From NCBI GenBank assembly GCA_033764775.1, contig JANRIQ010000018.1, positions 186,001 through 250,000 on the forward strand: DNA of 64,000 bases, in the 5' to 3' direction. A program made the translations under genes and the position numbers. Positions 58,394 to 64,000 of this stretch are shown here, piece by piece. The notes under the pieces are model-generated. The model worked only from the letters and a program-made list of their open reading frames with translations, was not told where the DNA came from and searched no databases. Source of the stretch: JAWXCE01 sp033764775 (GTDB taxonomy: Bacteria; Pseudomonadota; Alphaproteobacteria; Rhizobiales; Rhodomicrobiaceae). Position 1 is the first letter of the stretch. Each line of letters begins with the position of its first letter.

Positions 58394-58611
58394 CCACCCT
58401 CAAGGAAAATTTCGGGTGCCACCGCGTCAAAGCGGACTTGCCACACAAAAATATGCCAAGGTTCGTAAAGCGAGACCCGTCCGATGGTGATAAACGGGGT
58501 GCCAAGTTGCCCTGAGTATTGTGCGTTCGCCGCTGCCCATTGGGTTCCAGCCTGCAGACTAGCGAGGACGCCAAGACTGGCTATCAATCCTGCAACGATG
58601 TTGACCTTCAT
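58390..58611 (-). pseudogene. Conjugative coupling protein TraG/VirD4, N-terminal remnant
   Basis: From the ATG at 58611 the frame gives a signal-anchor span (NIVAGLIASLGVLASLQAGTQW), then AAANAQYSGQLGTPFITIGRVSLYEPWHIFVWQVRFDAVAPEIFLEGGWIAAGG. This is the membrane N-terminus of TraG/VirD4-type coupling proteins (a tqw...LG.pw...g...Y.Pw..F.W...FdayaP..F..g.....g pattern). The sequence then passes into the hydrolase gene, and the ATPase part is gone. It is a relic of a conjugation system. Confidence 0.7.
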
Positions 58612-59172
58612 GAATTTTGCTCCCATGCCTTCCGGACCGGCGTGTCAGGATGGCTTGAGAGGCCGCACGGTCTCAATCGGCAAAGGCGGGCAATCGCGGG
58701 ATGACGAAGACGCCACGCGTTGCGAGACGCTTCGAGCCAGATTGCTAACAGCAAACGATGCTGCTGTTACCCGGGCGGCTCGCCGCATTGCCAGACCATC
58801 CAGAGGATGAGGTGAAATCGATGCCAGCCTTGGCGGCCTTGGTCGATGGCTAAAGTATAGCGGCGCCATTCTCGGCGTTTGGCCGTTGTGCTTAAAGCTT
58901 TCCATTCAATTTGCAGGTGATCGTGCGATGTCATGTTGGCGTCTCCCGTTTGAGACCGCTTGAGGAGCCAAGCGGCGACAGGCCGGAGGCATGAGCGCGT
59001 TAGCGGGTCAAGGGTCTGAAAGACGCGTCAGCGTCCCCTTGAGGCGCTAGGAAGCGGTCATGCGAGACTTAGCGACAGCGTGCGGCGTTTGAGGGGGATG
59101 AGGGGAAGGTTAGTCGGCGTTACGTTGGCGAGGCCGACTATTGCTTGCAGGGTTTGAGTCGATATCGGGCGC
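58612..59172. other. 560-bp region with no clear gene
   Basis: This stretch separates the traG remnant from the dnaE2 stop. It holds only short frames. The best is on the minus strand from 58934 to 58767 (55 residues, starting MTSHDHLQIEWKALS, with a Trp-rich end); I cannot assign it. The part 58960-59150 is GC-rich, without an obvious terminator or promoter. It may be the leftover of the conjugative element's other genes. Confidence 0.5.
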
Positions 59173-62100
59173 TTAGTGGAAGTTGCGGCCCTTCGGCAGC
59201 ACTTTCGCCTCCGCGGTCACTATCCGCCTGCGGCGATGCAGGCGCTGATCTTCATTCACGGGGCGGCGCACTTCATCGGCGTTGGCTAGGAAGTCGCCGG
59301 ACGAGGGCACGGCCGCGCTCAGGCTTTCAAGGTGCGGGCTGAGGTCCACGAGTGAGGTGGCGACCACATGGATGACGCCACTTTGTTTTTGCAATTTGCC
59401 CCGCACGCCTAACAGGCGCGAACCCAGCACCACACGGCGGAAATGCTCGAACACCTTCGGCCAGATGATAATATTGGCGACGCCAGTTTCATCCTCCACC
59501 GTCGCGAACACCACGCCCTTAGCGCTGCCCGGTCGCTGACGCACGAGCACGATGCCGGATACCTGCACAATTTGGTCGTTGTCCATTATAGCGAGCTGTT
59601 TGGCGGGAACATAGCCTTTGTCCGCAAAGGTTTGCCGGAGGAGCGCCAGCGGATGCGCCTTGAGTGACATGCGGATTGTAGCATAATCCTGTAAGACATG
59701 CTCGCCGAGGGTGAGCTTTGGTAAAACTACCTCCACCTCTTGTGGCAAAGGCTCGACTTGGCGTGCCGCAAACAACGGCAATCCCGCGAGCATACCAGCG
59801 GGCGTTCCCGTTTCGGCGTAGCGGGAAACCTCCCATAATGCGTCGCGCCGATCCAGGCCGATTGAACGAAAGGCGTCGGCTTGGGCCAGGGTTTTCCACG
59901 CCGCGACAGGCAGTCCAGTGCGCCGGGCAAAATCGTTGAGGCTTGCAAAACCCTCGCTCCGCGCCGCCATAATCGCCTGGGCGTGCGTCTCCGAAAAACC
60001 TTTCATCTCGCGGAAGCCAAGCCGAAGGGCGTGCTTGATTTCGCTTTTTTTGGCTGTTTCCAGCGTGCAGTCCCAGTCGCTGTGATTGATATCGACGGCG
60101 CGCACCTCGCCGCCATGCTCACGGAAATCACGCACGATCTGGGCGGGCGCATAAAAACCCATAGGCTGCGAGTTCAAGAGCGCACAGGCAAAAGCGTCCG
60201 GGTAATGGCGTTTGATGTAGCAGGAGACATAGACAAGCATCGCGAAGCTCGCGGCATGACTTTCGGGGAAGCCATAGGTGCCAAAGCCCTTGATTTGGTT
60301 GAAGCACCGTGTGGCGAAGTCATCCGAATAGCCGTTGAGGCGCATTCCTTCGAGAAAATCGCGCTCAAAGGTGTGGATCGTGCCGACCTTTTTGAACGTC
60401 GCCATAGCGCGGCGCAGCTGGTCGGCGCGCGAAGGCGCAAAACCCGCCGCCACGATGGCAATCTTCATGCATTGCTCCTGAAACAGCGGCACTCCGAGGG
60501 TGCGTTTCAGGATGCCCTCCAGCGCCGGGCTTTCATATGTGACCTCTTCAAGCTTTTGCCGCCGTCGCAGATAAGGGTGAACCATGTCGCCCTGAATCGG
60601 GCCGGGGCGGACGATGGCAACCTCGATGACGAGATCGTAAAATTGTCTCGGTTTGAGGCGGGGCAGCATCGACATCTGCGCGCGAGATTCGATCTGGAAC
60701 ACGCCGATGGTGTCGGCCTTGCAGATCATGTCATAGGTTTTTTCGTCGTCCGGCGGAATGGTAGCAAGCGTGTAAGAGCGGTCGTGATGCGCCTTGATCA
60801 GATCGAAGCTTTTGCGGACGCAAGTCAGCATCCCCAAAGCCAGCACGTCGATCTTTAAGAGGCCCAGATCGTCAAGATCGTCCTTGTTCCACTCGATCAT
60901 GGTGCGATCTTCCATCGCCGCATTGCCGATGGGGATAATCTCGTCCAGCGGCCCGCGCGTGATGACAAAGCCGCCGGTGTGCTGGGAGAGATGGCGCGGA
61001 AAGCCGGTCAGTTCGCGGGCAAGGCGCACGGCCATGCGCAAAGTGCGGTCGGCGGGGTTGAGGCCAATATGGCGAATGTCGTCGTCGGTCACGCCCTCTG
61101 ACCACCAGGCGAGCATCCCCGATAAAGCCCCGATTACGTCGCCGGACAGCCCGAGCGCCTTGCCGACCTCGCGGATGGCCATCTTGTCGCGATAGCAGAT
61201 CACGGTCGCGACGATGCCCGCACGGTGGCGGCCATACTTGCCGTAAATATACTGCATCACCTCTTCGCGCCGCTCGTGCTCGAAGTCTATGTCGATGTCG
61301 GGCGGCTCGCCGCGCTCGGAGGAGATGAACCGCTCGAACAGGAGGTCGATTTCGGCCGGGTTGACGGAGGTGACGCCGAGGCAGAAACACACGGCGGAAT
61401 TGGCCGCCGAGCCGCGTCCCTGGCAGAGGATGTCCTGTGAGCGGGCGTAGCGGACGAGGTCGAAGACGGTGAGGAAATACCGCGCATAGTCCAGCTCCTT
61501 GATGAGGGCCAGCTCGTGCTCGATCTGCGCGCACACTTTATCGGCCAAGCCGCCGGGGAAGCGCTCCGCCGCCCCCGCCCACGCATGGGCCTCCAGCGCC
61601 TCCTGCGGGCTGGCGTAAGGTTGATAAGGCTCGTCTGGGTACTCGTAGCGCAGCTCATCGAGCGAAAACCGGCAACGCGCCGCGATCTCGGCGGTGCGGG
61701 CGATGGCGTCCTCATAGCCGCGAAACAGCCGCAGCATCTCGGCGGCGGGGCGCAAATGCCGCTCGGCGTTCGCCTCCAGCCGGAAGCCGGCATCGGCAAT
61801 GGTGCACTTCTCGCGGATGCAGGTCAGCACGTCCTGCAACGGCCGCCGGTCGAGGTGGTGATAGAGGCAATCGCCGATGGCAGCGAGCGGCGCGCCCGTA
61901 TCTTGCGAAAGCGCGGATAGCGCCATGAACCGCCGGGCGTCCAGCCCGTCGAGACGCGGCGCGCCGCCCAAATAGACCGAGCCGGGAAAGCGGCCCGCCA
62001 GCGTTCGCAAGGCTTCGGAGAATACGTTGTCTTGCTGGAAATTAGGCTTTGGAAGCGCGATGAATATTTGCCCCTCGCCATAGGCGATCAGATCGTCCAG

Positions 62101-62424
62101 CCACAGAAAGCACTGCGCTTTCGGCGCACGGCGATTGCCTGCCGTGAGCAAGCGGCAAAGACGGCCATAGGCGGCCCTGTTTGTCGGGAGGCAGGCGATT
62201 TCGACGCCATCCATGAAGATCAAACGGCAGCCGGGGATGAACTGTATGCCGTCGGCTTTGGCCTGAGTATGGCCGCGCACGACGCCAGCAAGGCTGTTCC
62301 GGTCGCAGATCGAGATAGCGGATAGCCCTAGCGATCTGGCCTGAACCACCAGTTCCTCCGGGTGCGAGGCTCCACGCAGGAAGCTAAAGTTGGAACATGC
62401 GACCAGTTCGGCATATCCGCTCAT
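59173..62424 (-). CDS. dnaE2: Error-prone DNA polymerase III alpha subunit DnaE2 (ImuC)
   Basis: This 1083-residue polymerase performs translesion synthesis and damage-induced mutagenesis. It opens with the PHP domain (YAELVACSNFSFLRGASHPEELVVQARSLGLSAISICDRNSLAGVVRGH). The polymerase core has the catalytic Asp set in GEPPDIDIDFEHERREEVMQYIYGKYG and LLKIDVLALGMLTCVRK, with GRGSAANSAVCFCLGVT. The OB fold (VSGIVLVRQRPGSAKGVVFATVEDETGVANIIIWP) is near the end, and the tail ends LPKGRNFH, as in DnaE2. The ATG at 62424 overlaps the imuB stop (ATGA), so it is the last gene of the imuA-imuB-dnaE2 cassette. Confidence 0.95.
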   Translation of the reverse strand: MSGYAELVACSNFSFLRGASHPEELVVQARSLGLSAISICDRNSLAGVVRGHTQAKADGIQFIPGCRLIFMDGVEIACLPTNRAAYGRLCRLLTAGNRRAPKAQCFLWLDDLIAYGEGQIFIALPKPNFQQDNVFSEALRTLAGRFPGSVYLGGAPRLDGLDARRFMALSALSQDTGAPLAAIGDCLYHHLDRRPLQDVLTCIREKCTIADAGFRLEANAERHLRPAAEMLRLFRGYEDAIARTAEIAARCRFSLDELRYEYPDEPYQPYASPQEALEAHAWAGAAERFPGGLADKVCAQIEHELALIKELDYARYFLTVFDLVRYARSQDILCQGRGSAANSAVCFCLGVTSVNPAEIDLLFERFISSERGEPPDIDIDFEHERREEVMQYIYGKYGRHRAGIVATVICYRDKMAIREVGKALGLSGDVIGALSGMLAWWSEGVTDDDIRHIGLNPADRTLRMAVRLARELTGFPRHLSQHTGGFVITRGPLDEIIPIGNAAMEDRTMIEWNKDDLDDLGLLKIDVLALGMLTCVRKSFDLIKAHHDRSYTLATIPPDDEKTYDMICKADTIGVFQIESRAQMSMLPRLKPRQFYDLVIEVAIVRPGPIQGDMVHPYLRRRQKLEEVTYESPALEGILKRTLGVPLFQEQCMKIAIVAAGFAPSRADQLRRAMATFKKVGTIHTFERDFLEGMRLNGYSDDFATRCFNQIKGFGTYGFPESHAASFAMLVYVSCYIKRHYPDAFACALLNSQPMGFYAPAQIVRDFREHGGEVRAVDINHSDWDCTLETAKKSEIKHALRLGFREMKGFSETHAQAIMAARSEGFASLNDFARRTGLPVAAWKTLAQADAFRSIGLDRRDALWEVSRYAETGTPAGMLAGLPLFAARQVEPLPQEVEVVLPKLTLGEHVLQDYATIRMSLKAHPLALLRQTFADKGYVPAKQLAIMDNDQIVQVSGIVLVRQRPGSAKGVVFATVEDETGVANIIIWPKVFEHFRRVVLGSRLLGVRGKLQKQSGVIHVVATSLVDLSPHLESLSAAVPSSGDFLANADEVRRPVNEDQRLHRRRRIVTAEAKVLPKGRNFH

Positions 62425-63824
62425 GCAAAGAGGCCGTGCATGAACCAGCGCGGCTGATCGCTTCCCGGGGCATAAAACCCTTCGCGATAAAGCCAGAAGC
62501 GACCGCCGGCTTCGTCCTCGACGGTGTAGTAATCGCGGGGCGGCGCATCGTCTTGGCCCGCGCGCCACCACTTGGCCTCGATGCGCTCCGGCCCTTCCGC
62601 CTTGACGACGCGGTGATGCACGCGCCGCCAGGTGAACCGGCTCGGCGGATAGTCGGGCAACTCTGCCATGACGGTGACAAGCTCGGCGCGGGGCAGCAGT
62701 ACGACCGGGCGCGGAGCGGTGATCGGCCTGATGGGCGGCGTGGGTTTCTGCAACACAGATATGGTGATAGAGGCGCGTTCGGGCATATGGCTTTGCGGGA
62801 AGGCGAAGCGGGTCACCGCACCTTCTCCGAGCCTCGCGCTCAAGCAGTCGAACAGCGCGCCGAGTGCATGCTTATCACTGACGCTTTGATCGCCGCCGAC
62901 GGTTAGATCGCTCTGATCAGGTTTCATGACCTCGATCCGGCGTGCCCGCAGCGCCGCCCCGTCAAACCCGAGCGTTTCATCGAAGCGGCCCTCCAGCACG
63001 GTGAAGCGTTCTTTGAACACGCGCACGATATGCGCCGGATCATGGCTGGGCCGGGCGAGCGCGAGGTTCACATCCGCCGAGCCGCCTTGCTTGTCGAACA
63101 CGGTCAGCGTGAAGCGTCGCGCGCCCTTGCCATCTCCGCAAAGATGCGTTGTTGTTTGCTTGATGAGATGCCGGGTGACCTGCTCGATAGCGTCAAGACT
63201 GGTGACGGGTTCGGCAAAGTCGATGCGGCTGCCATAAATCGGCTCATTGTCGAGCGATGTAAGGCCCTCGCCCGCCAAGCCAAGCGCTTGCTCCAATCGC
63301 TCGCAAACGGTCTCGCCGAAACGGGAGCGGAGCGCGCCGCGCGGCATGGAGAAAAGCTGGCCGATGGTTTTGAGGCCGAGCCGGTCGAGCAGCGCAGCTT
63401 TATCTTCGGCGATGTTGAGCGCGCGAACAGGCAGCGGCGACAGGGCTTCACGATCATCGCCATTGGCGATCGCAGACAGGGGCGTGGAGGCAAACCGCGC
63501 CATACCCCAGGCGGCCGCGTGCACGCTGGCGATGGCGGCGCGGCATACAAACCCGACGCGATGGAAGCGTTGTGTAATGTTGCGCAGCAACGCCGCCTCA
63601 CCGCCGAACAAATGCGCCGCGCCCGTGATGTCGATCCACAAACCGTCATCGCCGTCCGGCGCTACGTGCGGGCTGTAACGGCGGCACCAAAGCGCGAGCC
63701 GTTTCAACTCTGCGGCCTCGCCTTGCTTGTCTTTAGGGAGTGCTTTCAGGCTAGGCACGATAGCTGTCGCTTCCGTCAGTAGCATTCCGAGGCGCAACCC
63801 CATCCGCTCGGAGCACAAGTTCAC
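62421..63824 (-). CDS. imuB: DNA repair protein ImuB, Y-family-like (5' end interrupted)
   Basis: This inactive Y-family polymerase relative bridges DnaE2 to the beta clamp and RecA in mutagenic repair. The visible frame reads VNLCSERMGLRLGMLLTEATAIVPSLKAL, DGLWIDITGAAHLFGGEAALL and LDRLGLKTIGQLFSMPRGALRSRFG, then the little-finger domain and the C-terminal end RFWLYREGFY...WFMHGLFA. The normal N-terminus (VCVWLPHFQTDRLERRKRE) is present upstream in the same frame, but the natural start ATG at 63962 is followed by TAG at codon 4 (63951-63953). Translation from the GTG at 63824 would lack the first palm strand. Either a nonsense mutation or an alternative start is involved. Confidence 0.85.
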   Translation of the reverse strand: MNLCSERMGLRLGMLLTEATAIVPSLKALPKDKQGEAAELKRLALWCRRYSPHVAPDGDDGLWIDITGAAHLFGGEAALLRNITQRFHRVGFVCRAAIASVHAAAWGMARFASTPLSAIANGDDREALSPLPVRALNIAEDKAALLDRLGLKTIGQLFSMPRGALRSRFGETVCERLEQALGLAGEGLTSLDNEPIYGSRIDFAEPVTSLDAIEQVTRHLIKQTTTHLCGDGKGARRFTLTVFDKQGGSADVNLALARPSHDPAHIVRVFKERFTVLEGRFDETLGFDGAALRARRIEVMKPDQSDLTVGGDQSVSDKHALGALFDCLSARLGEGAVTRFAFPQSHMPERASITISVLQKPTPPIRPITAPRPVVLLPRAELVTVMAELPDYPPSRFTWRRVHHRVVKAEGPERIEAKWWRAGQDDAPPRDYYTVEDEAGGRFWLYREGFYAPGSDQPRWFMHGLFA

Positions 63825-63876
63825 GGCCGTGAGACGGTTGCCGCCTTTGCCCGGCCCGATGATCGCCAGCGACCCA

Positions 63877-64000
63877 TCATGCGGCGCTTCTGTTTCCCGT
63901 TTCCGCCGCTCGAGCCGGTCGGTCTGAAAATGAGGCAGCCATACGCAGACCTAACGACGCATCGAGTTCGATCTCCCAGGTTTGAGGCGGCAATCCCGCA
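63877..64000 (-). CDS. imuA: ImuA (SulA-like), C-terminal part
   Basis: Only the C-terminal end is in the window, running off the right edge. On the minus strand the frame gives GLPPQTWEIELDASLGLRMAASFSDRPARAAETGNRSAA with a TGA at 63877-63879. Its position directly before imuB, overlapping the imuB 5' end by about 86 nt, fits ImuA, the RecA-like partner of ImuB and DnaE2. The assignment rests mainly on context. Confidence 0.6.
   Translation of the reverse strand, partial: AGLPPQTWEIELDASLGLRMAASFSDRPARAAETGNRSAA

Noticed and set aside
58645..58905. An 86-codon minus-strand frame after the traG remnant
   Set aside because: Low-complexity Arg/Ser/Pro translation with no family features; an overlapping short frame from 58934 looks no worse, so neither is called as a gene.
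59881..60858. Plus-strand frame of 325 codons over dnaE2
   Set aside because: Antisense to the conserved polymerase core of DnaE2; no motif, no ribosome site and no neighbours in that direction.
1..64000. CRISPR arrays, rRNA genes and complete insertion sequences
   Set aside because: I saw no regularly spaced repeats, no rRNA-like stretches and no transposase-like proteins with terminal repeats in the window.

Overview
The window looks like alphaproteobacterial DNA, most likely from the Hyphomicrobiales. The support is GC-rich codon use, aioXSRBA gene order, the arsR-arsC-aqpS order known from Sinorhizobium, an imuA-imuB-dnaE2 cassette, and the DUF305, CsoR and YVTN families present. The genus cannot be named from sequence alone. 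I see no rRNA gene, no complete tRNA, no CRISPR array and no intact insertion sequence.

Region 1 (1-18.2 kb) is GC-rich and looks like ordinary accessory chromosome. It holds small enzyme and regulator pairs: pirin/GNAT/DUF1275/amidohydrolase, isochorismatase with HxlR, AraC, two SDRs, an SMP-30 propeller, SnoaL-like proteins with LysR, GST with HxlR, and a secreted propeller with TetR. It ends with a coupled operon: YVTN propeller, DUF305, ECF sigma factor, anti-sigma factor. Two gene remnants lie here, the C-termini of an SMP-30 protein and of a LysR regulator.

Region 2 (18.3-19.45 kb) is a scar. An ABC ATPase that has lost its Walker A half abuts a TetR gene that has lost its DNA-binding half, and both are also frameshifted. 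A 45-nt 3' fragment of tRNA-Lys with CCA follows, flanked by two copies of a 17-bp direct repeat. This looks like an integrase attachment site and marks a likely boundary of a mobile island.

Region 3 (19.45-32.8 kb) handles arsenic. It has two unrelated arsenate reductases, ArsR, the aquaglyceroporin AqpS, the AioAB arsenite oxidase with its AioX-AioS-AioR sensory system and a consensus sigma-54 promoter, then ArsH, an MFS exporter (ArsK candidate) and a PadR regulator with a Cys-Cys motif. No ArsB or Acr3 pump is present.

Region 4 (32.8-58.6 kb) handles copper and divalent metals. Two broken genes come first (an MFS transporter and a membrane-anchored protein). CsoR, a Csp-like four-helix protein, DUF305 proteins and a CopA-type ATPase follow, with matching CsoR-like palindromes at two promoters. 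A CusBA-like RND pair, a MerR-controlled DsbB-DsbA/cation-transporter module, CzcD and a CzcBA-like RND pair come next, with small periplasmic companion proteins. Neither RND pair has a linked TolC-type outer-membrane factor. The region ends with a SulP transporter and a hydrolase gene that starts inside the remnant of a traG/virD4 conjugation gene.

Region 5 (59.2-64 kb) is an imuA (partial), imuB, dnaE2 mutagenesis cassette. The natural imuB reading frame appears to carry a TAG at codon 4.

Together, regions 2-4 read as an arsenic/copper/zinc resistance island built on a degraded integrative or conjugative element, with many deletion junctions.
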